Below are positions 11,355 through 22,800 of a stretch of DNA of 64,000 nt, in pieces. The position numbers and the translations under genes were made by a program. The stretch is from Canna indica (lineage: Eukaryota > Streptophyta > Magnoliopsida > Zingiberales > Cannaceae): assembly GCA_034359265.1 (NCBI GenBank), contig CP136893.1, positions 17,613,001-17,677,000 on the forward strand. Reading direction: 5' to 3'. Every line of letters starts with the position of its first letter. Position 1 is the first letter of the stretch. The notes beneath the pieces are model-generated. The model saw only the letters and a list, made by a program, of their open reading frames with translations, made no database searches and had not been told where the DNA came from.

Positions 11355-11663
11355 TTGTTTTCAGGTATTTCTTGTTAAGTCAATTTATTCTAAGTTTGTA
11401 TCAAGCTTCATACTACTTTACAGTTGATTAATATCTAAGGTTGAGCATCTAGGAGACGTGTACTTAGGATAGACGATAACGCAGGGACAAATACTCAGAA
11501 GGAGGAAAAATCCTATCACATTCGCAATCCTAAGAAGGCACCTATTTGATCAACTACTAGATTGAGATCAATAAAAGTGGTAAACTAGCTAAAATACAAC
11601 TTTAGAGTATTAGACAAAACAGAGATCCCTAAACCAGCTTCATTACTTCATTAACTACTTCAT

Positions 11664-12998
11664 ATGAGCGATTGGCGCTTAACTGCCAGTAGCGCAACTT
11701 ACGTAGAGGCACTAAAGGCTACTGAATCACTTGGGCAACCAACAGAAGGTTTCGTAAAGCCTGCTGAAGTAACCCAGAAAATATCACAAACCCTACACAA
11801 ACAGTTAAACACTTTGATCCAATTGACGGTCAAAATCAAAGAAGATCTAGAGGATCTTAAAGTAGCTGTGCGAAGACATGATGAGCTTACAAATATAGCT
11901 GATGACCCACAGAATGTATTATCTCAAATAAGGAGAATGTTTCTCCTTGAAGATCCAGTGACAGGCTCAACTGATGAGCAAAACAGAGCCTATAATGACT
12001 TGGAACGATTATCATGTCATAACATCAAAGACTTATTTGAGTACATCAATGAGTATAAGATTTTAGCAGCAAAATCAGGACGAATGTACATTTCTCCAGA
12101 ACTTTCGGAGAAGTTTTTCAGAAAAATGCCCCCACTCATCGGAAAAGAGCTTGAGCAAGCATACGCGGAAAAGCACCCAGGCAATACTTTAGGGGTTTTT
12201 CCCAGAATTCACTTCACATACCAGTATCTTGCTGAACAATGCAAGAGAGCGGCTCTACAAAGGAGCCTTAAAGATTTAACGATCTGCAGGAAGATACCCG
12301 TCCCAGGGTATTACAGAGAAAAGAAGTATGGGCTTCGTAAGGCCAAAACCTACAAAGGCAAGCTGCATGAATCCCATGTAAGAATTTTCAAGAAGAAGCA
12401 CGCTGACAAGGTCAGACGGTGCAAATGCTTTATCTGCGGAGAAGAAGGGCACTTTGCCCGCGATTGCCGCAGTAAACAAGGAAATATAGCTCGGGCAGCA
12501 ATTATTGAAAATCTGGACTTATCCGACAACTGGGATATTGTCTCAGTAGAACAGAATGAGCCGGACAGTGACGCAATTTGCTCATTCTCTGAAGGAGAGG
12601 CAGGGATGGCGCAATCCCTCACAGCTGAACTAAGGGACCTACCCTATGAAACTGCTCTAGCACTAATAGAAGGAGAAGGGGTTTACACCTGGAGGCAGCA
12701 AATAAACCTCCCAGAAGAAATGGCAAGCTGTACTCACACCTGGAAAGACAACAGCCCAGAACTACCCAAGGGTTATGAGAAATGCATGTACTGTAAGGAG
12801 CAGACGAACCCTAAGATGAGGGCGCACTGTAAGACATGCCTACTAACGGTATGCCCCATGTGCTCGAGATTCCACTTAGGAAGAAAAATTATCATACAAA
12901 GGGCCAACTTCACACCCTACGATGATAAAGATTCCTTAATCAGAGAGCTACTGGAGTACACCAAATACCTACTGGCCGAGAACCAAAGGTTAAAATAA
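11664..12998 (+). pseudogene. Viral ORF2-like N-terminus fused to coat C-terminus with zinc fingers
   Basis: 444 codons. Residues 1 to about 75 resemble the start of the badnavirus virion-associated ORF2 protein, ending in a predicted coiled coil. From about residue 78 the sequence is the C-terminal part of the coat protein, then an Arg/Lys-rich stretch and the CCHC zinc knuckle (CFICGEEGHFARDC, near residue 255). The second Cys-rich motif lies near residues 373-400. The movement protein and the coat N-terminus, which should lie between, are absent. The frame ends at a TAA (12996-12998), and the same frame continues directly into the protease, so this stop is probably a mutation in a once continuous polyprotein. 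Confidence 0.75.
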
Positions 12999-13028
12999 GA
13001 ACTTGAGGAGATAAAACTGAGCCAAGAA

Positions 13029-14768
13029 ATGACTGAGCTTGAAGAAGAAGCTCTGAGAAAAGGAAAGTTTCCAGCTGAAGAAAAAGAAGAAGACCATACA
13101 GACAGGAGTATGCAGACAAAGAAAGGCATTTATTTTAAAGAAATTGCAAATACACTGTCAGATGAAGAAGTACAATCCATAGTACCCAATCCCAAAAGAG
13201 GGAAAAGAATATTCAACAGATTGTATAATATGGAACTTCTGATGGAAATTCCAGGAGTTAAAAATTTCAAAATCCAAGCTATACTGGACACTGGAGCAAC
13301 CGTGTGTTGCATCGATCAGGAAGTAGTACCTCAGGAGGCACTAGAACCAAGTGCCTACCCTATTCAGATTAATGGGGTAAACTCACAACAAATGACACGA
13401 CTAAAATTGAAAGGTGGACAGATCTCCATCGAAGAGAACAAATTCCGTATATCGTTCACATACGCTTTCCCGATGGGTAAGCGAGATGGCATCCAGATGC
13501 TGATTGGATGCAATTTTATAAGGGCCATGCAAGGTGGGGTACGGATCGAAGGACAAGCTGTAACATTTTATAAGAATGTCACTACAATTACTGCAAGAAT
13601 AGATGCAGAGGTAGCAGCAACTGCTGCGATTGAAGAATTAGACCTTTCAGAGGATGAATATCTGGAAGTAAAGAGGGTTGTGACCTACGATCAGTTTGAA
13701 GAATCCCAATGGTTCAAAGAAAAATTCAGTCCATTGCTAACAAGGCTGAGAGATCAGGGATACATAGGAGAAAACCCTGTGAAACACTGGGGAAAGAATC
13801 AAGTTACGTGTAAACTGAAAATTATTAATCCTGACCTAACGGTCCAGGATAAACCTTTAAAACATGTTACCCCCATGATGAAAGAACAATTTGACAGGCA
13901 TATAAAGGCACTGCTAAAAATTGGGGTAATCAGACCCAGTTCAAGTCGACACAAAACCATGGCCATCATGGTTAAATCAGGTACAACTATAGACCCGATC
14001 ACAAAAGCAGAAACAAAAGGAAAAGAAAGGATGGTGTTCAACTACAGGACTCTTAATGACAATACACATAAAAACCAGTACAGTCTCCCTGGTATTAACA
14101 CCATAATAAAAAGAATAGGAAACAGTAAGATCTTTTCCAAATTTGATCTTAAGAGCGGCTTTCATCAAGTCGCTATGGATCCGGACTCAGTCCCCTGGAC
14201 AGCGTTCATAGTACCTGGAGGACTTTATGAATGGCTGGTGATGCCATTTGGTTTAAAGAACGCCCCAGCAGTTTTTCAGAGAAAAATGGACAATTGTTTT
14301 CAAGGTACAGAAGACTTTATTGCAGTGTATATTGATGATATACTAGTCTTCTCAAATAATGAAGAGCAGCACGCAAAACACTTAGAAGCGATGCTGGCGA
14401 TCTGTGAGAAATGGGGACTCATCTTGTCCCCCACAAAAATGAAAATAGCAACCAGAGAAATTGAGTTCTTGGGAGCTATTATTGGGAATAATAGGGTCAA
14501 GCTGCAGCCACACATAATTAAGAAGATTATCAATTTTGAAGAAGAGAAACTCAAAAGCAAAGCAGGACTAAGGTCATGGTTGGGTATACTCAATTATGCC
14601 AGAGCATATATCCCTAACCTGGGCACACTATTGGGACCACTATATTCAAAAACAAGCCCACACGGAGATAAAAGAATAAAACAATCAGACCGACAGTTGA
14701 TCAAGCAGATCAAAGAGCTAGTCCAAAAGCTGCCAGACCTGGAGCTACCCCCCCAAATGCTTACATAA
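13029..14768 (+). pseudogene. Viral protease and reverse transcriptase
   Basis: 579 codons in the same frame as the upstream coat frame, separated from it only by the TAA at 12996-12998. The aspartic protease active site (DTGA) is near residue 88. The reverse transcriptase follows, with the FDLKSGFHQV block and the YIDD catalytic motif near residue 435. The frame runs out at 14766-14768, just after a run of seven C at about 14749-14756. The RNase H continues in another frame, so a 1-nt indel in the C-run is the likely cause. All visible catalytic residues are still present. Confidence 0.85.
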
Positions 14769-15319
14769 TTCTAGAGACAGATGAGTGTATGGAGGGATGG
14801 GGAGGGATTTGTAAATGGAAAAAGAAAAAGAACGACTCCAGAAACACCGAGAAAGTCTGTGCTTATGCTAGCGGCAAATTTCCTGTCATTAAATCAACCA
14901 TAGACGCGGAAATATTCGCTTGCATGGAAACCCTAAGAGCACTCAAAATCCATTATCTTGACCAAGAAGAGATAACTCTCAGAACCGACTGTCAGGCAAT
15001 TATAAGTTTCTACAATAAGTCGGCTCAAAATAAACCGTCAAGAGTCAGGTGGATTAACTTTGTAGACTTTGTAACCGGTACAGGTGTTCAAATAAATTTT
15101 GAACACATTGATGGAAAGATGAACATGCTGGCGGACGCATTATCAAGATTGACCGCCAATCTGGTGCAAATTGCCAATCCTGAGAAAATTGAAGACCACT
15201 TAAAGGACCTCGAAGGAGCATTAACCGAGGCAAAGCATGCACCTCCAGAAGTAATCCAACAGCTAGAGAAAGCCATCAGAAGGATCGATGGCTTACTAGT
15301 TCTCAAGACCACCGCCTAG
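14759..15319 (+). pseudogene. Viral RNase H domain
   Basis: Continuation of the polymerase after the frameshift. It carries the RNase H start (ETDEC), the AEI/ACMETL helix, TDCQAI and ADALSR, then a charged C-terminal tail ending at a stop at 15317-15319. An ATG at 14789 opens the frame but is internal to the domain and not a natural start. The part from 14841 is the right copy of the terminal repeat. Confidence 0.8.
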
Positions 15320-15572
15320 ACAGGCCCAAGGGAGTGGTAACCCTCTAAAATACCACGCTTATCTTTAATTAACTTTGTTCATTTTGCAGTATGATTTTCC
15401 AGCAATTGAAGGATTTAGTGCTAAGTAAAATCGGACCTTGCGGGGCAATGCCTCAGACTCGGAAGGACGTAAACACCGCCCAATATTGGGGAGTACTAAG
15501 CGGAGCAACAGGCTTTGAAGATCTAGAACGACTTACTGGCGAACTCCTGTTCAGTTACCCAAGATCTATGGA
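14841..15572 (+). repeat. Direct repeat, right copy (viral terminal redundancy)
   Basis: Counterpart of 9951-10682. The left copy starts in mid-RNase H at a host junction, whereas here the repeat is continuous with the rest of the polymerase. The right copy ends at a host junction. The two junctions together define one more-than-unit-length linear integrant. Confidence 0.9.
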
Positions 15573-15618
15573 GATGGAGCAACCTTACTATTGCAGCAAG
15601 ACTCGCCTTACCAAATAA
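15391..15618 (+). pseudogene. Truncated second copy of the 139-codon viral ORF
   Basis: The first 60 codons match the ORF at 10501-10920. At 15572 the viral sequence stops and the frame runs into Au SINE sequence, which supplies 15 unrelated codons and the stop at 15616-15618. Confidence 0.8.
15573..15606 (-). mobile_element. Au-type SINE, 5' head (right of the virus)
   Basis: On the minus strand this reads like the tRNA-derived head of Au (a GGCGAGTCTTGCTGCAATAG-like start, then a GGTTGCTCC block). It completes the SINE interrupted at 9950. A few bases at the junction (GAGATG) are ambiguous between virus, SINE and filler. Confidence 0.55.
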
Positions 15619-16867
15619 ACGTTGATTGGCTACCAGAATATGTGTCATACATAAGAAATAATTATTTTCCACAATAAATCACATCTCAATTATTGAAGAA
15701 TACATGGGGATATTATGATATTGTAACAATGGAAAAGTTAGACTCAAGTTTGCGCTTTCATTATTTACCATTCTTTACCACTTATCCGCAATCTTAATGG
15801 GACTTCAATTTTTTTTCCCACTCTTTCAGTATGCAACCTTGTAACTTTAACAAGAAGTTTCTTAGTATCAGTTATTGCCTAAATGGTTGGTGGTTCTTAT
15901 TGTACTATATCTAGCACTATTTAAGAAGCACTAGGCTAATAGTAACAAACATTTTCTCTTTTAATACAAATTTGAAGTAAACTTAATCATCAATCTGTTA
16001 AAGATTGGAACTAATATTGCCAACAAAATTCTACTTCAGATTACAACCTAAAGGTTTTCCTAAAATAATTATCTAGGATAATTACAAACCTTAACTTGTA
16101 TTACTTTTTAACCAAAATTCATATGTTATACTTAAGTGGAAAACACTACGAAGCCAAGGCTTTTGGGCAAAGGTGAAGTTGAAACTTCAGACCATGGAAC
16201 AACTTGCTGCAACATATGCCAACCACAATATTTGGTGTTATTACTTATTAGTAAGTCCAATGGGCTAATCATGTAAGATATTCTTGTGTCTCCCTTTCTC
16301 AATCTTTTTGAAATGGCATTCCATAATTGATGAAAATCCCCCCTCACTCCGGGATCCTTCCAGCATGCTGTCAATTTCTGGAATCATTATTTCGTAATAT
16401 GTTATTCTTTTATTAGCATTTTATTATTCCCAATTGCTCTCATACAGATACAATTAATCAATCAAGTGGAGACAACTAAAGTACCAGCGCCCAAGAAGAA
16501 CATTCTTGGAGTAACAAGCATCATTCTAGCATGCCCTTCAGTACTGAGTTCAAATTATAATCATTTAATTCATTTTAGATAGTCTGATCTTTTAATTTAT
16601 TGGGCCAGTCTTCTATTGCTACTTATTTCTGGACTTAGCAGTTCACACTCTCTACCACTGCATCCTAGCAAAGGGACAACTAATATCTGAAATAGAAATA
16701 CGCTTAATTGAAAGCAACTATCATTTGTTAATCTGACTTGTTAATCCAGCAAATCAAATTATGAAGAAAATTAATCTCTCTTTCTGAAAAAGATCTACAG
16801 AGTTAGAACTTGTGTTTAAAAGAACAAGAATAGTCAATTTAAAAGAGAGGTGAAATAGTAATCTAAC
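15607..16867. other. 3' flank of the scramblase gene
   Basis: AT-rich. It should contain the last short coding exon and 3'UTR of the minus-strand scramblase gene, but I could not identify a convincing terminal exon. If intron 10 is retained, the frame from exon 10 stops soon after 16868. The 80-codon minus frame at 16132-16374 shows no resemblance to the expected C-terminus. Confidence 0.4.
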
Positions 16868-19800
16868 CAGCTTCTATTTCTGGAGAAATAGTCATTATCC
16901 AGAGAAATAGCAAGAGCAAGAGCAACAGCTCTTTCAGAAAGAGACAGTGGACGAGCAACTTGTAATTCTTGAATCTGAAAAGTAGAAAGCACAGGTCATA
17001 AACCATGCAAACCACAAGAGGTAACCATGAATGCACAATCATTAGTTGCACTAACTCTTGAAGCAGCTTCAGTTATGGGATTTGAACCAGTATTCCCAAA
17101 TTGAATCACATACTGACCAGCATCAGTGAAGAGCTGCAAAATAATTTTGAAAATAATGTTGCTTGACTTAGAAATTGAATACATAAAAAGGAGAGCAAAA
17201 AGATGAGAAGGAAGAAATGTTGCCTACATATGCACCATATTCATTCACACAGTTCAGTTTGGAACATTGCAAATTTCAAGAGCATAAGAGAATAAAAAAT
17301 TTATGCTAAAAGCAAAAATATATTATCCCTCCTTATCCTCCCACCTCATTGATTACTAAGAAATTAGAGATTTAATAATCAACATCTGGAACAAATTCTT
17401 CATGGATTAACAAATTGAGTGAAAAATTACCTCTAAACCCAAACCTCTCCAATCACGATCAATCTGAGCAAGCACATTTTCATCTTCATCTTTTAGAGTA
17501 AATGTCCAGTTCCAGAAGCCAGGATTTTCAACCACAGCAAATTGTTTATTTCTAAAAGTTCAAGATGACAAAAATAATCAGCATGCATATCGCCAGATCT
17601 ACAGTCACAGAATTACAAAAAAGAAGATATGCTAACAAGACAGCAGTTGGTACATGAAAGACAGCGCCAAATATTTTAAGAAGCTAATAGCATGCTTATT
17701 ATTGGCATAAAATGTTATTTCAGTTTTAAATGTTTAGCTTTCCGGAGTCCAACAATATAGTTCAGAACATGTCATTTCCTATACATCAGATCCTGGCAAC
17801 ATATGTATATACAATCTTCACAATCACTTAAGAAACAATATATTATAGTAGACATCATTCCTAAGATGATACCTTGATTTATCTCAGTAGATTCTAAGCC
17901 TGATCAGGATTTGGTTAAATTTTCAGGCATGGTTGGAACTTAGAATAGCTTTAGTCAACTAAACTAATTTAAGTAGGTAAATTTTGGTCAATTATAGCTG
18001 ATTTTATAACCTCCAATAAAGAAAAGAAAGAGAGAAGAGTAGGAACAGAGGAAGAGTAGTGAAAGCTGAGATGTAATAAAGAAACTTGTCAACAAAAATA
18101 CTTGACAATATGACACTTTGCTAAGTTTGTTATTTGCTAAAACTTAAAACTATCAAAATTTTGTTGTTTGCTATAGTTGATGGAATGTTCAGCAATGGTT
18201 TGGGCATTGAGCACAAAATTAGCAATTTTCGTTGTTCATGATCATATTAGAGAAAGAAGAAAGAGCATAGGGAAAGAAAAGGGAAGGATACACAGTAGAT
18301 CCATCTTTCACAAGAAAAAAAGATGTGCTACCATAAAAATGGGAGATATCTCAGGATTCAATTTTGGTTCCAAATCCAAGTGGTCTAAATTTTTCCCTTC
18401 ATTTCCTATGGTCTTTCTAAGTTTCTATTACACTAATTTTTACCATTGTTATACTAAAAATTGTGGGAGGACGAGTTATAAATTTTTATGAAATACATTA
18501 AAATATTTTCTATTAATCATAGTCAAATTTAGCTATTTGTTCTCCATCAGTTTCATATTTATCTTCTATGTCTACATGATCATATTGTAAAATTTTGATA
18601 TCTTAAACTGTGAGGTAAATGAATGTTGTAGCACACAACTCATATTTGGATCAAAACAGTACCATTATACGAGTAAATTTACAGATACCATCCAAATAGG
18701 CCAGTACCTCTGAGTCTCTGACAAATAAATAAATATGAACAGTATGTTAAGCCATCTGCCCTCATATCAAATAACCTTCCATAGTCATATGGATGCTTGG
18801 TTTGACTGGTGAGATGCTAGTGAGCATGTATTTTTTTAGTAGATGTGACTTCTTATTTTTTTATAATTTTTCTAAATAATTTCTCTCTGATTAACTTGAA
18901 CCTGTCAATCGATTTAAATGATCAGGTTGATTTTGACTCTTGACCATATCATCCCTAGTCAGTGCTGATCTCCATAGTCCATACTGAACTGTATGACCAA
19001 TTTGATGATCATCCTTACCAAACTTATGCCTTTACACTTCCTCTACAACAGCTGATGATTAGGTTATTACAACACCTGAAGCCCCTGCTATTTTCATCAA
19101 GTTAATTATTTATGTACCATCATCTATTATCCCAAAAAAATAAGTGGAGTTTTCATATAAGTTATTTGAGGTAATATAACTGAGCTTACACTGGATGAAA
19201 AAAGGAGAATAAATACTGACAACAAAATTTATCAATATTGAAAAAATAACATGATAATAATAATTACCCCAAGTACAAATCATAAATCCTCCGCCAGAGA
19301 TGCCAACGTCTATGGACTACACCCACTTCCTAAAACAAAGAAAAAAGTGAGACGATTTAATTTTTCTACTTGAACCCATGTATGGGGGATGAAGCATAGT
19401 TTCAGTTTTTACCGAGGTGTACCACCTGTTACCGGGTTGGTACCGCAGATACCGGGCGGGCGGTATCGCCCGATATGGGTCTTTTCCCAACGGCTCCAAA
19501 CGGCTATATGTAGCCGTTTCACCCCAAACCCCCCATTTCACCCTCACACACTCCTATGTTTTTCACCATGAAAAAAATAAAATAAAAAAAATACCGAAAC
19601 ACTTGGTACATGCCTTTTTGTACCCGCCACTCGGTACGGTATGGTACCAATATATACCGATACCGGGCCTCGGCGATCATCGAAATTGGTACCGATACCA
19701 AAATTTTAAACAAAGGTTAAAAAATTTGTATCGTACCGGGCGCTATGTACCATTTTTTTAGGAAACCGGTACATCCGGTACTACCGGTAGATACTGGGTG

Positions 19801-22800
19801 TACCGCTTGGTATTCCATAATATCGCCCATATCGGGCGGTACCGTACTTGGTACCGGGCGGTACCGCCAGGCATGGTTTAAAATCTCGGTTTCGGTACCG
19901 ATTTCGGTACTTGGCCGAAATCGGTACCGTACCGTACCGACACTCGGTACGGTACGGTACGGAAAACACCATATCGGGTTTTTTTTTTTTTAAGAGTTAG
20001 ATATAACTCTAATAATACATAATTGATGAATAAATGCTTAAAATTAATATTCAAATGTCAAATACATGAATGCAATATTTAAAAGCTATTTGGTACTGTA
20101 TTAGGATTTTTCACAAATACAAGAGAATTACATTAGAATTAATATAGGGCGACACTTGGTATTCAATCTTAGTTGATGTTGCACTACGTCTTATGTTGCG
20201 CTACGCAGAGTCTTCGGCGGTCCAATTTTTTAGACCCTTTGGGTTGTGGGATTGTGTCGCCCTATATTAATTCTAATGTAATTCTCTTATATATGTGAAA
20301 AATCCTAATACAGTACCAAATAGCTTTTAAACATTGTATTCATGTATTTGACATTTGAATATTAATTTTAAGCATTTATTCATCAATTATGTATTATTAG
20401 AGTTATATCTAACTCTTAAAAAAAAAAAAAAAAAAAAAAATCCGATATCGCGGCGGTATATGGCGAAATACCGCCATATACCGCCCAGTATACCATATAT
20501 ACTCGGTATTTTCAAATACCGGGTATATCGAATACCGGAATCCCCAAAAACCGGTAAATACCGGGCTTACCGTACCGTTTCGGCCTATTTTTTAAATCAT
20601 GCCGCCAGGTATGTGTAGCAGTATGGTGCAGCTGCACCATACTACTAAGTGTAGTATCAGTATCATTTTTTGGTACCGTACCGTGTGTCGGTACGGTCAG
20701 GTACTGATGCATACCGATACCGGTATTTAAAACCTTGTTTTAGACCATGGGATGAAGTGTATATTTTAGATAAGACACTGATCTAAACATAATTTACTTA
20801 CTTTACCATTCACTTCTGCATATATTGTGCTATTTATCCACCAAAAGGGCCTGCGAACCTAAACATAAAAGTAAAGAATGTTCGGAAGTGAATGCAATAT
20901 ATAATATGCATATACTAGTGGTTGACATTTTCTAGGAAAAGATGGTGACAATTCCATACTCTAAATATTTCTTTTCCCATAGCATCAAATATATAAGCAA
21001 CAAACGGACGCCTCCCACGAAGTAGCTGCAGGTCACATCAAAATAACATTATGCTTCAGCAACAATGACAAGATAATGAATGTACATTTAATCAGTGAAC
21101 GCCAAGTAACATATCCATTAGAAAGACATCATAAGCAAGAACAAATCATACAAACAAGCATATTTAATCAGTAAAAAGCCTTTATATAACAATCAAATTT
21201 TATGGACTACTAAGCATAAAAAAATATGCAACAAAACTATACTTTTCAAAGTGAATTAAGGATATGATCATAAAAAAAGACCTCTGGTGAATCGAGCACA
21301 ATAAAATTTCTAAAAGGATATGTAGCTTACTAATGGAAAAGTACACTGGTGTATGCTGTAAATCAGTCTAAGATGACCAAAATATAGCCAAATTTATATA
21401 TCATTAGCATATAGCACACAATTTTTGGTGAGAACTTGACATATATACATGTTTCTCTAGAGAGAACTGCTAAGAAGAGAATACATAATGATGGTGCAAA
21501 GGATAATAAAACAATGAAATATTATACTGGAAATATACAAGGCTTTATAACATATTACCTGCTATTCTATAAGATACTCGTTATAATCTAGGGAAAAAGT
21601 TTCGCATTTATCACTTGAAAGCCATAAATACTGATACTCGTTATGATTATAGTGTAAATATACAAGGCTTTGCTTACAGAATATGAATGGCACAATAAGA
21701 AAAGGAATAAAATCAAAGTCACCACAGCACACAAGTATCAATAAAGTGAAAAATGTTGAATCCAATACATACCTGCCTAAAAATGATATTACTTTTCTCC
21801 TGAATGAAGCCTGCAGCCTGAAGGGAAAAAAGAAAATTCATAAACAAAAATCTGCATGAAGTTAAATAAGGAAAACTAACTAAATTTCGGTATCCTCGGA
21901 GGCTAAAAAGAAATTTTAATTACATACTGGGTGAGGATAATAAGGGTCCAGTATTACATAGCGGCTCTCCTGCAAATGCAATAAGATGCATCAGTCAGGG
22001 CAATAAGATTAAAAAGGGCAAATATGTGCTCATAATCAAAGATATTAGGATCAAACACCCAACGTTGGGATAGTGCCCTTCTTATCGCAAAACATTGCAT
22101 TTTGATGTATTGCAGAAGACTAAAATTGAGTCTTGAGATCATAGCAGTTGTAGGTAGTATCAATCTAGTATCAGTCATGTGCAAGTCTTTACATTTTAAC
22201 TGCAGATAAGAAGTGTACAAGGCATTTTATGTTACTCCATGCAGAAATCCACTTTCCTTCTTTATATAACCCCAGTGTCCTCTGTACCTATAAGTCATTG
22301 ATTGAAATTTGGTCCATATTGCCTAGTATATATGCTGTGTAAAAGTTTGAGTAGAGACCGATACATGGACCAAGGGTTATCCTGGTAGAGTTCAAAAACC
22401 ATTCAGTCTAATTTCAGTAACTCAAAAAAGACTAATTTAGCCTTTTTTGGCCTTCTATAGTAAATTATAGCCTACCTAACTTCTTCACCTCTCAAATCCT
22501 CACCAACTCAATCATTGTGACCTTGCCAAGAATATAAATGAATAGATTGAAGCCTTCCTAAAAGCTTAAGCTTTTGGAAAAGTCGGTCATCCAATCAAAT
22601 TTAACATGATAATAGAGCTAGAGGCCCTAAGTTTGCCCATTTTAGTATTAAAAGACAATATCCTAGTTAAGTAAATCCACATATTGGGAATGGCCTAGCC
22701 TAGTCCAATTTGTTTGCCCACACATCTGGCACATAAAATTGTGAGTATTTTTGATAGAATATCAACTAACTAGAAAATATATAGTATCAACCATGGAAAT

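Larger units (their letters stand above)
10921..11663 (+). promoter_or_regulatory. Viral intergenic region (promoter, leader, primer site)
   Basis: Non-coding stretch of the virus. It contains a TATA box at 11174-11182 and the tRNA-Met primer site at 11343-11354, then about 300 bp of leader before the next ORF. No ORF1 of the usual badnavirus kind is found in the leader. Confidence 0.7.
9951..15572 (+). mobile_element. Endogenous caulimovirid (badnavirus/tungrovirus-like), defective
   Basis: An integrated pararetrovirus copy. Order: RNase H end, 139-codon ORF, non-coding region with TATA box and tRNA-Met primer site, a coat/zinc-finger frame, protease-reverse transcriptase, RNase H, then the start of the 139-codon ORF again. 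The first and last 732 bp are the same sequence, so the copy is longer than one circular unit (4890 bp). A unit this short, compared with the 7-8 kb usual for badnaviruses, reflects loss of the movement-protein and coat N-terminal region. The second Cys-rich motif (C-X2-C-X11-C-X2-C-X4-C-X2-C) is typical of badnaviruses and tungroviruses. The coding frame is broken by one stop and one frameshift. Both junctions lie inside an Au SINE. Confidence 0.85.

Noticed and set aside
9951..15572. The 732-bp direct repeats as LTRs of a retrotransposon
   Set aside because: The repeats are RNase H and ORF coding sequence, have no TG/CA ends, and the primer site is 660 bp away from the left repeat. Terminal redundancy of a circular viral genome fits better.
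16132..16374. Minus-strand 80-codon ORF as the last scramblase exon
   Set aside because: It does not join exon 10 in phase to give a family-like C-terminus.
19400..19990. Open frames in the GGTACC region
   Set aside because: Tyr/Arg-rich translations on both strands are by-products of repeated GGTACC words.
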